A stretch of DNA of 56,663 bases from Pilatotrama ljubarskyi. Its lineage: Eukaryota; Basidiomycota; Agaricomycetes; Polyporales; Polyporaceae. Below the pieces are notes generated by a model. It had not been told where the DNA came from and did no database searches. It worked only from the letters and a program-made list of their open reading frames with translations. A program made the translations under genes and the position numbers. The DNA is taken from assembly GCA_022385805.1 (NCBI GenBank), contig MU277789.1:1-56663 (forward strand). The letters are read 5' to 3'. Positions 1 to 10,966 of this stretch are shown piece by piece. Numbering within the stretch: the stretch's first letter is position 1; each line of letters starts with the position of its first letter.

Positions 1-873
1 GCACTCTCCATCGTCAGGACGACTTCTGCACTACTCAGGTGCGTCCACGACCGTGCTCAATCTATTTACATGCCCTTACTTAGAACAGACTCTGCAGCGC
101 TCTCCGATATAACCATGCTATAACGAGCAGTTTGGTATCGCGCATGTGGGGGTTACCTGGATTCAAGTACCGGGTTTTGGCGCTCATTGATGTTGTCTGC
201 CCTTTCTGTCTCTGAATGTACTAGCACTCTATTGAATGGACGGGTCAGACTGTGAACAGCACCATCATGGGCGTCGCGCTGCGAGCTCGAGAATCCGGGC
301 AGTCAATCCGGCCGTATGCAGCCAGCGGGCGCCAGCAGTGAGCTGGCCCGGCCAAGCAAGCAAATCTCACCCATCCTGGAATTTATGTGGTACATCATGG
401 GGACTCGGTAGTAACATGCATGGGTTGTAGCTAATCAATCCGTGTTCCCCGAACTCACGGTACTTGACCGGGACCTGCAGGGAACACGAGTGGTATTCGG
501 GGATCCCTTCTGGATCCCACGCACACCGTAGTCCGGCGCTTCACGCAGTGTCAAGAGCTTGCGCCGGAAGGAAGGAATGGCCACATTGGCGTGCATGACA
601 GGCTGCCAATGGGATGTCGCACGTGTGGGTAATGCAGGACGTTGCGAAAATTCGCCCAATAGTTGTAGCAGAAATAGACTTCTCACGCTTGACAGGAACA
701 CTGAGCGCACAGGTGCTTAGAGTGATCGATGACTCACGAGCAGTTTGAAATGAACCGTACAATGGCATTAAAATCTGATGATACACGTATCGTAGGCGGG
801 CGGGTCATGACAAGAACCAACTTGGGGTTTGGTCAGGGTATCGAGGGAGGCCGTCATGAGGGGATTGGGCAGC
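1..873. other. No recognisable gene
   Basis: The ORFs here are short, overlap on both strands and show no family motif or consistent splice structure. The left end is cut by the window, so regulatory or untranslated sequence of a gene outside cannot be excluded. I see no tRNA, repeat or promoter I can defend. Confidence 0.5.
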
Positions 874-1212
874 CTAGAGACCGGATCCTCTCCCTCTCCC
901 TCCGAATCTATATGTGTGGGTGCCTGTACGGCGAGTACGTCCGCCAAAGCAGTTGCAGCAGATGATGTCGAAGATGATGTCGAAGATGGTGACGATGATC
1001 TGAGAGGCCGTCATATGTGAGTACGTGGTACATGCACTGCAGCAAAGGAAAGACGTACCGTTACGATGACGCTGACGATGATCATGATGATGTCTGCAAT
1101 AGCAGTGACAATAGCGTTGATTGCGCTGCCGATAGCGGAGACGATTGAGCCCTGCACAAGAACGAGATGTCAGCAAACGTTCAAAGAAGAGCGCATACAG
1201 CGAGCGTACCAT
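874..1212 (-). CDS. Small hydrophobic myristoylation-type protein (73 aa)
   Basis: Three exons are predicted: the ATG alone (1212-1210), 1151-1059 and 999-874. The spliced protein starts MGSIVSAIGSAI, is almost entirely Ile/Val/Ala/Gly for about 50 residues, then has a CCNC cluster and a basic Arg/Gly/Thr tail ending GRGRGSGL. The hydrophobic frame stays open exactly across both introns, which is the main support. The start fits an N-myristoylation signal (Gly2, Ser6), and the CCNC could be palmitoylated, so membrane association is likely. I recall similar short Ile-rich proteins in other basidiomycetes, but they have no known function. A TATA-like element lies about 100 bp upstream. The gene is head-to-head with GOS1. 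It is too short and intron-split for routine gene callers, and the first intron separates the start codon from all other coding sequence. Confidence 0.72.
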   Translation of the reverse strand: MVRSLYALFFERLLTSRSCAGLNRLRYRQRNQRYCHCYCRHHHDHRQRHRNGTSFLCCSACTTYSHMTASQIIVTIFDIIFDIICCNCFGGRTRRTGTHTYRFGGRGRGSGL

Positions 1213-1908
1213 GGTGGATGATAAGTGGTGTGGGTGGGAGAGACTACGTGCGTGTCGTGAAGGGTCGTCGGATGAATCTGAGGAAGAGGAAGCGGAGCAG
1301 AGTCGGCTATATAGGGGGACTGGGACGATGACGTCGGTGTGGCCCTGGGAGGACGGTGGCAGCTGGGGCGTCACGGTTGCTATACTCGGCGACTGGCTGG
1401 GGCATCCTTTGGAGAGGATCCTCTCCGGCGTGGCTGCACTCGTGCACGCTGACGTACTGTACCTCGCCCCCCTACCACCGCAGCCAGAACTCTCTCGCCG
1501 CCTCTCTGTCGGCCCCGTGTGTGCACCGGCTCACAAGACCTCGCACATCACTGGCAGCAGTTCAGATTGCGCTATCGCACGAGCGTGGCCGTGCTCGGAC
1601 GCAGAACTCGAGCGAAGGATGCATTCGAACGACGTCTAGCTCGACTGAAGCAGGCTAAGACTCGTAGCCTGGGCATACGAAGACGGACGAAGACGGACAA
1701 CATGGCAACGGCGCTTGTGGGTGCCGTACGCAGTCGCCAAGCGCCCGCTTCTCGGCAAGCGCCGACGCGCACAATGCGACGCATCCTCGCCGGACTCGCC
1801 GACCCGCACTCACGCATACTCGTTCTCGCCATCTAGCACCCTCGTCCGTTCCCATTCTAGCTGCTCTCGGACGGCGCAGAGCTCTTCTCTATACCACATC
1901 TCGCCGCC
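1213..1908. promoter_or_regulatory. Divergent intergenic region, small protein / GOS1
   Basis: This 696-bp gap separates two head-to-head genes and should hold both promoters. ORFs inside it overlap in several frames and have no recognisable motif. The last 60 bases before GOS1 are pyrimidine-rich. Confidence 0.5.
1308..1314 (-). promoter_or_regulatory. TATA-like element of the small hydrophobic gene
   Basis: The minus strand reads CTATATA here, about 96 bp upstream of the ATG at 1212, a plausible distance for a fungal core promoter plus a short leader. Confidence 0.5.
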
Positions 1909-2942
1909 ATGTCCAACTACGATTCCCTCCACCGGCAGTGCCGCACCCTCGAGTCCCTCTTCGATACCAAGCTCACCGCCTACGCCCGCCTCGCCTCCTC
2001 CATAACCCGCAATAACGACGACGTCGAGGCCAGCGGCTCCTCAGAACGATGGCGCGACCTCGAGGCAGAGGTTGACGAGCTCCTAGAGAAGGTGCGCCGC
2101 CTCCAGCAGCACGCGCATGCTTGAATGCACAACTTAGCGTAGGGCTTCTTCGCGACAGCTACAAGAGATCAACGACGAACTATCTACGGTCGCGAACGAC
2201 ACGCAGAACCCGCCCTCTCCGTCCATGCTCCGAGCGATTCAGAGACATAGAGAGGTGTACCTCGACTACGCGCGAGAGCTCAGACGAACCAAAGTATGTT
2301 TGCTGCGCGCCGCGTCTGCGCCGACGTCATTGACAGATCTCCGCTGTACCATTCGCCAAACGATAGGGCAACGTAAAGGCCGCGCTCGAACAGGCAAACC
2401 TCTTGAGTGGGGTCCGGAATGACATCGAGTATGTCCTCATATTGCGCTATGCGTTCACTCACAGCCGGCACGCTAATAATACACCACATTGCGTAGCGCA
2501 TACAAGTCGTCCGCGGCAGATTCGCTGCTCGCCGAGCGCGGGCACATCGACAATTCGCATCGAATGACAGACGACATGCTTGCGTATGCCCCACAAAATC
2601 TCCTCCTCTTCTAGACTCGCGCTCATACCCTGTGTATAGTCAGGCGTACGAGACTCGCGCAGAGTTCGCGCGGCAGCGGTCAACGATATCCGGGATCAAC
2701 GCGCGGATGCAGGGCGTCCTCAGTGAGCTCTCCCACCTCTCCCTATACCGCGCTTCTCACTGACCGAGTCGCTCCTGCGCATCTCCTCACTTGGTATGAC
2801 TGCTGTGGCCTGCGGTCTAGGTTCCATGCCCGGTATCAACAACCTGCTTTCCATGATCAAGACACGTCGGCGGCGAGACGCCGTCATAGTCGGCTGCCTC
2901 ATCGGCCTGTGCACCGTGCTTCTCTTCATGTACATGTTCTGA
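1909..2942 (+). CDS. GOS1: Golgi Qb-SNARE Gos1 (GOSR1/GS28 family)
   Basis: Gos1 is a tail-anchored SNARE for intra-Golgi and ER-Golgi vesicle fusion. Six exons (1909-2091, 2159-2293, 2367-2428, 2497-2583, 2640-2722, 2821-2942) give 223 aa, close to the usual family length. The N-terminal helical region begins MSNYDSLHRQCRTLE. The SNARE motif runs through AERGHIDNSHRMTDDML to ARQRSTISGINARM, with the zero-layer Gln in ARQRST. The conserved SMPGINNLLSMIKTRRRRD block precedes a single C-terminal membrane anchor ending FMYMF. All introns are GT-AG and phases agree at every junction. The only ATG giving the conserved N terminus is at 1909. Nothing looks broken. Confidence 0.93.
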
Positions 2943-3323
2943 CAGCCCCGCCCCCGCCCCCGCCCCCGCGTCCCCGAGGTGGCGCGCCTCTTGCCCCTAC
3001 AAGCGAGGTGCGTGTTCAGGTCGGCTTTGCTTGCGTGTTTGCCCATATTGTATGTAATGCGGACGGCAGTAATCGGACTTGGATTTTGGTGTGTACATTG
3101 CCGACTTGTTGCCGACATATGGACCACTCCTGTGTGCCGCTGTGGCCCACTACGGTGCTCACTAATGTAGGTTTCGTGTCGCACACGATGTAGATGCGCC
3201 CGGCGTGTCATTGCTATGGTCAGAGTCTATCTCAATTGCGGACGCGCCCTCCGGATTCCTATATACACTCCGTACCGCACACCACACTCCTGCAATCATA
3301 TCGAAACGCAGGCCTAGGAACGG
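2943..3323. other. Convergent intergenic region with C-rich tract
   Basis: This region lies between the stop codons of GOS1 and the TatD gene and should hold both 3' UTRs. Just after the GOS1 stop (about 2945-2972) there is a short run of repeated CCCCGC units. I see no gene. Confidence 0.5.
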
Positions 3324-4892
3324 TCAGTCCACGTCGCTCCGCTCGTTCGAAGCTTCCCAGTCCTCGATCGCCTTGTCCCTTCTCCGCCTCTTCTTGTCGG
3401 GCTCGCGCCGTTCGTCATGCCCGCCCCTCACGAACAGCTTCCAGTTCTCTTCCAACCGCCGCACCGCGCCCCATTCCCCCTCCTCTTCCCGCTGCTCGTC
3501 GTAGTCCCAGGCATCCTCAACGCGCCAGCCCTTGACGTCCGCGACGGTGCGGAGCATGTACCATGTGTACGGCGCGGAGAGGCGGACGTCGTGGAAGTCG
3601 GACTCGACGAGGATGCGGTCCGCGGCGCAAGCGGCGACGAGTGCGCGGTGCGCGGGCGAGCGCGCGTTGATCGCGGTGGAGAGGGAGAGGAAGACGTTCG
3701 GGTGGCGTTTCTGCAGCGTCGGTTGAGCGTGCGACGAGCAAGTATGGTTAGCGTGCGCAACGTCAGTCAAGCCGCGCCAGTCGGCGAACGGCGCGTTGAC
3801 CGGACGTTGCAGCCGTGAAGACGACCTACCGAAATCTGCTGCCACGTCTGCGCGCTGAGCCCACAACTGTGCAGGTCGACGCTGATCCGGAGCCAAGCGT
3901 CGCCGTACTTGCCTTTCATGCGATCGAGCAGTTCGACCGTCGCCTGCTGGCACTTGACGCTGTGCAGACTTACGTTGCGCTTGAGCTCGATGGCGAGTGC
4001 GAGCTGTGCCTCCAGAATCGCGAGCTGGTGCTCGAGGGGCGTCGTGAACGGAGATAGCTCTCGCGGGGCACCGCCGTCCTCAGAGGAGGAAGCCGAAGAG
4101 TATGGAGGATCTGCGGGTGAGGCGTACGGTATGCGGCACGCGCGGTCGATCCCGACTTCGCCTAGCATGGCGTTCGGGAACTCGCTCAGGCGTGCGCGCA
4201 CGTCCTCAAGAACGTCGGAAAGCGGGATCGGGTCTGGGAGGAAGGGCAGTAGTCTGTCGAAGGCGGAGACATGCTCGGGCTTAGCGGGTGTAGAGGAAGG
4301 CAGGAAGAGATCACGGTAGTGAGAGTCTTTGGACGCTGCTGACGTGAGGGATATCCAGTGGTAGAACCAGGGATGGTAGCCTGCAGGGCGCGTCAACGCA
4401 CATGCTCGAGAGAGGATGAGTCCAGACCTAGAGAGAAGAGTACGAAGCGGCAACCGGAGTACACGAGAAGCGTCGATATTGGCTCACAACGCAATCAGAG
4501 AACCAGCGGCGAAAGTAGAGCGAGAGAAAGCATGACGAGAGGGCGAACGTAAGGGACGAAGACCAACCAAAGCAGGGTACGACCTTGTCCAGATGCGCGC
4601 GCGCGAGGTCCGCGACGAGCTTCTGGTCGCTGCGGCGCGTCGCCATCGCGCAGATCCGCACGGGCAGCTCCCTCGCGACGAAATCGCTCGTCATCTCGAA
4701 GTCGGAGTCGGTCGGATGGCAGTGCACGTCGACGAAGTGGGCGAGGACCGCGCGCGGCACGCGGTCGAGCTCGCGCTGCAACTTTTCTGCCGGCGGGATG
4801 GGCGAGCTGCTGTCGTTTCGCGAGCGGTTTGCCGACGGGACCCTGGTTTTGCTTTGTGTCTCGCCGCCGCCGCTCCCGTGAGGGGGACACAT
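3324..4892 (-). CDS. TatD-family metal-dependent hydrolase (Scn1/Cut9-interacting type)
   Basis: Three exons (4892-4568, 4380-3830, 3710-3324) give 420 aa. The amidohydrolase metal-site motifs appear in order: VDVHCHPTDSD (His57 and His59), GEVGID, NVSLHSVK, SVDLHSCG and LVESDFHD. TatD proteins are metal-dependent nucleases or phosphoesterases; the fungal branch includes S. pombe Scn1, which interacts with Cut9. The catalytic set is intact, so the protein is probably active, but its substrate is not known from sequence. Fungal features are the long loop between the Glu and third His motifs and a basic, charged C terminus (KKRRRRDK). The first in-frame ATG is at 4892; the first 45 residues are low-complexity. 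The gene is head-to-head with TRM5. Confidence 0.87.
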
Positions 4893-5473
4893 CGGAGATC
4901 ACGTCTAATGGGCTTATCGAGTGCGATGAGGGCGACGAGGCGGGGTCCGGTGTGCGTATCTATCCACCGTGGGAGACGTAGGGATGGATGAGCGTGGTCG
5001 TAAAGCCCGGAGAGCGAGTATCGGCGGAGGCGATTCAGCAGGAGTGGCTTCTCTTCAGGACCGCAGGCTGAGGCGGGGATCCCGGTCGAGTTGTACGCAA
5101 GTCCGTGGAGGGGAGGGATCAGCACGGAGTGATGACGCCGGTCGATTTTGACAGTATTTTGAGAGCAGAAAACCGAAGCTACGGGGCAGGTCCAGGCGAG
5201 ATGAAGAGAGGTCGAGATGGTGTTGTATGATGCTCGCCCGGTGCAAGATGCAGCGGATGAGGGCGATCCCTGCGGGCGCTCCGAGCTGATTGCTCCGCCA
5301 TCCGTGGGCGCTCGTTGAGACAAATGTGTGGACCAACAACAAACCGAGGCTTGGGCGCATCCGACACACATCTCGCATCCTTGCGACCGCGACAGGCCTT
5401 TTGATCATCTACTCTCCGTCCGCACATCGTACACAGGCTCCTTGTGCTCTGCCGGATTGTCTCCCGCGCGTAC
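4893..5473. promoter_or_regulatory. Divergent intergenic region, TatD gene / TRM5
   Basis: This 581-bp gap between two start codons should carry both promoters. A long minus-strand ORF crosses it into the TatD gene, but it lacks family motifs and overlaps TatD coding sequence in another frame, so I treat it as chance. Confidence 0.5.
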
Positions 5474-7333
5474 ATGCTCCTCGGTCGTCGTCTGTGGCAG
5501 ACGAGACGGCTGATCAACACTGCTGTACATAACATGATGTCCGAAGGCGTCAGCAAAGAGCTCTTCTTGCCCAAGGGTCGCGGGTTGGGAATCAAGGATG
5601 GGAAGCTGGACAAGGACGCGTTCCGGAAGGTGATCCCCGTGCTTGCGGCGAAGGTGGCCCCGGAGAAGGCGGGCGTGGTGCTCAAGTCTCCTGTGATGAA
5701 AAGGTGCCCGTCCTATGCTTCTCGGAATAGATCCCAGGCGAGACTCAGCGTTCGTTATGTGCAGATCGCTCCTCGATGTCCCAAGAGTGAAGAGTGTTGC
5801 TCGGGCACCGGACGAACAGCGGCTGGTGCTGCTGAAGTATTCCGACCAAGGTGCATTCTCAACCTGACCCCATCCGTCTACACTCTGCTGAACGCGGCGC
5901 AAGCTAGCCGACTTGAGTCCGGAGGTGCTCGACTTCCTCAAGTCGCAGTCCGCTGAACTCGTGCGACATGACATCGTGTTCGATTACGACTACTGGAGTG
6001 CCGGTAAGGATAGGCATGTTGATGAGACTACCCGGCGGATCGCTGAAGGCTCCTGAACAGATGAGATCATCCATGCTATACTACCAGAAGAGATAGAAGC
6101 CGGTGCACCCAGTGGATACGCTAGCGTTGGACATCTAGGTACGGATGTTCAAAGATCTCAAGGAGTACCTGCCACCTGATGCCTCTTTAGCGCACCTCAA
6201 CCTCCGGCCAGAGTACCTGCCATATAAACACATCATCGGCCAAGTCATCCTCGATGTGAGTCTCTGAATTCTGGCCCATGTCCGTCACTGACACGCGTCC
6301 AGAAAAGTCCTACATGCAGGACTGTCGTGAACAAAATCGATAATATAGACAACCAGTTTCGCGTGTTCAGGATGGAACTCTTGGCCGGGGAGCCCGACTT
6401 TGTCGTCACGCAGGTTCGCTACGTGGTCTCCGCTGTTGCGATCACCTGCTGATAGGCATGTCGCAGTCAGAGAACGGTTGCCAATTCACTTTCGACTTCC
6501 GCGAAGTGTACTGGAATTCGCGACTGCACACGGAGCACGAGCGCATCATAGCGCAGTTCAAGCCTGAAGATGTCGTGGCGGACGTCTTCGCCGGTGTGGG
6601 TCCATTCGCAATCCCTGCAGCCAAGAAGGGGTGCGCAGTGCTGGCGAATGATCTCAACCCCTCAAGTTACAAGTACCTCCTCAAGAATATCACGGAGAAC
6701 AGGGTCAGTGGGCGAATCTGTTGCCTCCGAGTCCTTCGCTGATCTTTCGCCCCCAGGTTGAATCGCTCGTGCGACCGTTCTGTGAGGATGGGCGAGCCTT
6801 CATACGGAGCGCTTTCAATCGCGCCTACGACGATCCCCTGCCACCCGTACCTCCGCCCAAACCACGGAAAACGGAGCCAAAGGAGAAGCGTGCAGGCGAG
6901 AGGCGACCCTCGCCACCGCCGGCTCCGCGGAGGAACCGCGTCAGTCACTTTGTCATGAACCTGCCCGACACCGCTATCCTCTTCCTGGACGCCTTCCGCG
7001 GGGTGCTGTCACCAGCCAACGCGGGCGAGCGGAATTTGAGCGGGCTTTACGCCGACGAGGCGTCGATGCCGATGGTCCACTGTCATTGCTTCACACGGGA
7101 GCTCGAGCCGGAGAAGGCGGAGGCGGACATACGCCAGGTGAGTTTGCGGGCAAAGACACGGTTCCGCCGATTGGGGCTGATCGGGCGTTGTATAGCGGGT
7201 GGAAGAGAAGATTGGGCACCCCCTGGGAGAGGAAGCGTCGTTCCGCTGGGTGCGCTCGGTGGCACCGCAGAAGGAGATGTATTGCGTCAGCTTCAGGCTT
7301 CCGCGCGCCGTCGCGTTCGCGGAGGAGTCGTAG
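5474..7333 (+). CDS. TRM5: tRNA (guanine37-N1)-methyltransferase Trm5
   Basis: Trm5 methylates N1 of G37 next to the anticodon, preventing frameshifting, in cytoplasm and mitochondria. Nine exons (5474-5703, 5765-5850, 5908-6003, 6061-6138, 6191-6255, 6303-6413, 6467-6703, 6757-7137, 7196-7333) give 473 aa. Recognisable blocks are [40 protein letters not shown], the SAM-binding [18 protein letters not shown] with [11 protein letters not shown], and the catalytic-domain NLPDTA. A Pro/Lys-rich insertion sits before NLPDTA, where fungal orthologs often vary. The first ATG (5474) adds about 20 residues rich in Arg with no acidic residues, resembling a mitochondrial presequence; a second ATG at 5534 would give a form without it. 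All junctions keep phase. Confidence 0.92.
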
Positions 7334-7698
7334 AGAGTGCTGTCATCTGCGCGAGAATACATATGGACGTCTGTCTGCCAGTGCGAGTGCCGGGAGGGTG
7401 GGCCGGAGCAATTTGTAGCGCTGAGGGAGGGTCCGGCGGCTTAGTCAGCATCTAACCCCGCACTGAAAAAGGAAGAGACGCCTGGCGAGCGCGACGCCCG
7501 CCAACTCATCGCCTCTGCTTGTCCGCCGTCTGCTGCAACGACTCCGCGCACTCGCTTCTAGAGTACCCTACTCTCGCTTTCTTAGAGCTCTCCTCTCTCT
7601 GCTTCGTTTTACAGAGCGGCTATACCCTCGTACTCTCGGTAATACCTTCTTGCGCTCCTGCTGCACCTCCACATCAGCTTGAGCTCGCCTCGGAAAAC
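7334..7698. promoter_or_regulatory. Intergenic region upstream of the carrier gene
   Basis: The 365 bases after the TRM5 stop should contain its 3' UTR and the carrier promoter. The stretch from about 7550 to 7680 is rich in C and T with CTCTC runs, typical of basidiomycete leaders. No separate gene is seen. Confidence 0.45.
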
Positions 7699-10600
7699 AT
7701 GTTTCCGTTGAACCTGCCCCGTATATTCCCCACAGTCTTCTGTGACTCGGACCAAGCTGCGCCTGCTCCCGCCTCGCGCGCGGCGTCCGCACTCAACACC
7801 GTCAAAAGCGTAATGGCCATCCCGGAGAGCGAGCTCAAGCGGTGGAGGAGAACGTTTGACGCGAACGCGCAGACCATCGTCGACGGACAGAAGTACGTCA
7901 CGCTCATACTCGCCCTTGGCATTCCCGTGCACACTTTAACGCGTCACGCGTCCCGCGTGCAGGTACCTGAACAGCGAGCAGTTCGTGAACGCCATCGCAC
8001 CCAAGGGCGACCTCCACAAGATCGGCCGCGCGCAGTTCGCGACCCTCTTCCGCGTCGCCGACACGAGCAAGCGCGGCCTGCTCTCCTGGGATGACTTTGT
8101 GGTGTTTGAGACCATTCTGAAGCGGCCGGATGCGGACTACTGGATAGCGTTCCAATACTTTGACGTGTACGCCGACCCGCCTACCCTGCACCTTATTGAA
8201 TGCCATTCCGACCGACTCCCTTGTACTTCCCGTGTTGCAGAGACGAGTCGGGCACGATCTCGTACGACGAGTTCAAGAACGTGTTCAACGCGAACGTCGG
8301 GCCCGATGCTATACCCTTCGACTTTGATTGGTACGCACCTCTGCTGGCGTCATGCGCACATGCGGGTTCTGAGTGTGCACGAAACTTAGCGACTGGGTGA
8401 AGTTGTACCTTGGCAAGAAGAACGGCGCACACGTTCTTGGGTGTAGGTGAAAGCAAGTGTGGCATTGAATCGTTGCTGACCTTTGCTGCAGACAACGAGT
8501 TCACACAGCTTATGAAGGGTCTCCAAGGCGAGCGGCTGCGTCAAGCGTTCAAGTTCCTAGACAAGGACCAGGATGGGTACATCCGTCCGGAACAGTTCAA
8601 GAAAATCATCCTAGTGCGTACCAACGTCGCCGACCACGCCGGTCGCCTAGCTCACGGTCCCGCAGGACATTGCAGGTCATAAACTCTCAGATGCAGTTAT
8701 AGAGCGGCTGCCCACCCTGACCACCCTGAGCCCCGGAGGCCGTATATCCTACTCCGAGGTCGTCGCCTTCTACAATGTCATTAGAGGTGGGCAATCTGTC
8801 TGCTAGACGTCATGCATCCGCTCACAGCGCGCCGCGTAGAGATGGATATGGTAGAGCGGTGCGCACGACTGTCTACGGCAGTAGTTCGCCGCTCATATTG
8901 TGCTTGTTCGCAGCATAATCCGGGAGGCAACTGCAAAATCGAAGGACGGCCGTATCGACCAGTCCGACTTCCTTAATCACTGCGTCTCCAGCACGCGGTA
9001 TTCGTTGTTCACACCGATGGAAGCGTCCATCATCTTCCATTTCGCAGGACGCGGGAATCCCACACAACGCCTCTCCCTCGTCGACTTCGCACAGCTACTG
9101 GATCCGCGCTGGAAGGCCCCATCCGAGATCGCAGAGACGAAACCAATTTCATCGTTCAAGTCGTTCCTGCATGAGTTCGCACACTCGGCGTACAACTTCG
9201 GACTCGGAGGTTGGCAACGCTGACAGCAGCCGTCAGTTGGCTTGGACGTATCTGACACGCTCCGCAGGTCTCGCAGGTGGTTTCGGTGCTACTATCGTAT
9301 ATCCCATTGATCTCGGTGCGTGCGCGAAGACCTATCCGCGGTTGACGTGATGACTTACGCACGAGCAGTCAAGGTAAGTTCCCAAGCGATGCATCAGCCG
9401 CCGATGTGGTGAACATCATCATGCCCCCTTTGGTATTTTCAGACCCGGTGCGTCGCTCGCTTGCGGTCTAAGATGGCCTATACTGAACGTCGGTGGTTAG
9501 GATGCAAAACCAGCGGAGCACTGTTGTCGGACAGCTGCTCTACAAGAACAGTCTCGACTGCGTGCGAAAAGTGTTCAGGAACGAAGGTTTCCTTGGCTTC
9601 TACCGTGGACTCGGGCCACAATTGATCGTATGTCCTCCCACCTTTCATGTCCGTCAGCTTGAGTTTTAAGCCTTGTTGCCCCGTTCTAGGGTGTGGCACC
9701 TGAGAAAGCTATCAAGCTCACTGTCAATGACTTCATCCGCGCGCGTGCCATGGACCCGGACACCGGGCGCATTGCCCTAGGATGGGAACTTGTCGCCGGT
9801 GGAACTGCGGGAGGTTGTCAAGTTGTACGTACCTGCTTAGTGCTACGGCGCAGACGAGCCCACTGACGACTCTTTCGCAGATCTTCACGAACCCTCTTGA
9901 GATTGTGTACGCGCATCATTTCTATTGTGCGATCCAAGCGAGGACGAGCTGATCACGGTTCCACAGAAAGATCCGTCTGCAGGTACAAGGCGAAGCCGCC
10001 AAGCTCGAGGGAGCTGTGCCCAAAGGGGCTGTTCACATCATTCGCCAACTCGGATTGTTTGGCCTGTACAAGGGCGCGAGCGCATGCTTGCTGCGCGACA
10101 TCCCCTTCTCGGCGATCTACTTCCCAGCGTACTGGCATCTGAAGAGGGACGTGTTCAATGAAGGCTACAACGGGAAGCATCTGTCGTTCTTCGAGACGTT
10201 GACGGCCGCTGCAGCAGCGTGCGTATCGGTTTCAGGCGGAACCCATCTCCCGCCGGTGATGGGTAAATGCCTCACATTGACCGTGGATGCGCTGACGCAT
10301 TTGAATCCCGGACAGCGGCATGCCTGCAGCGTATTTCACGACGCCGGCTGGTGGGTCTAGACCGTTCTGTTAGCGCGCCAAGACGGTTGGCTGATCGGCG
10401 ACGGCTTACGCAGATGTCGTGAAGACGAGGCTGCAGGTGGAAGCGCGCAAGGGCCAGACCAACTACAAGGGGCTCACTGATGCGTTCGTGAAGATATGTG
10501 CGTGCATTCTTTCCCTCCCGTGCGCGGCACCGCACTCGGGCCGGGGGCGCTGACCGGGTGTTGCTTTGTGTGCAGACCGCGAGGAGGGCTTCAAGGCGTT

Positions 10601-10966
10601 CTTCAAGGGCGGACCGGCGCGTGTTATCCGGAGCAGCCCGCAGTTCGGGTTCACGCTGGTCGCGTACGAATATCTGCATAAGGTGTGTGCTCTGAGCGAT
10701 TGCACGAATGTAGACGAGACGGCGGCTGATGGACTGGAATTGGTCGCAGTTTGTGCCAGTAAGTCGGGAACGGTTACCTGATCAGGCTGTGAGGGCGGTG
10801 TCGCTGATTGGTTTGTGGCTGAAAGTACCCGTTCAACGGCGCATCGAGGGAAGTGGAGACGAGCCTCACGTCGCAACCGGAAGACATGGCCCAGGTACGG
10901 GCGCGGAACGCGTTGCGGATTCTATTGGATGTGCACGGCGATTTCGGGCGTCGGTCAGCAGCCTAG
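7699..10966 (+). CDS. AGC1: Mitochondrial aspartate/glutamate carrier with EF-hands (Agc1/aralar type)
   Basis: This inner-membrane carrier exchanges mitochondrial aspartate for cytosolic glutamate in the malate-aspartate shuttle. I assemble 19 exons and 687 aa. The N-terminal half has EF-hand segments ([53 protein letters not shown]). The C-terminal half is a six-helix mitochondrial carrier with three signature repeats: [26 protein letters not shown] and [17 protein letters not shown]. Exons: 7699-7892, 7963-8166, 8241-8330, 8390-8442, 8492-8613, 8666-8786, 8840-8858, 8914-9209, 9268-9315, 9369-9373, 9443-9447, 9501-9627, 9690-9824, 9881-9906, 9967-10218, 10316-10350, 10414-10497, 10576-10682, 10826-10966. 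Two exons are only 5 nt long and encode part of the first carrier signature. An automated model would probably skip them and break the frame. Confidence 0.92.
9369..9373 (+). other. 5-nt micro-exon (TCAAG) of the carrier gene
   Basis: Exon 9 ends with G after ...CCCATTGATCTC. TCAAG, flanked by AG upstream and GTAAGT downstream, completes Val and adds Lys of the invariant PIDLVK motif. Skipping it destroys the motif and the frame. Confidence 0.85.
9443..9447 (+). other. 5-nt micro-exon (ACCCG) of the carrier gene
   Basis: Flanked by TTTTCAG upstream and GTGCGT downstream, ACCCG adds Thr and two bases of Arg, completed by G at 9501, giving VKTRMQ. It follows directly after another 5-nt exon. 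Confidence 0.85.

Noticed and set aside
2945..2972. CCCCGC repeat as a possible functional element or minisatellite
   Set aside because: It is short, imperfect and lies in the 3' UTR; simple C-rich runs are common here.
4691..5371. 226-codon minus-strand ORF upstream of the TatD gene
   Set aside because: It overlaps the TatD first exon in another frame, lacks motifs and fits the GC-rich background.
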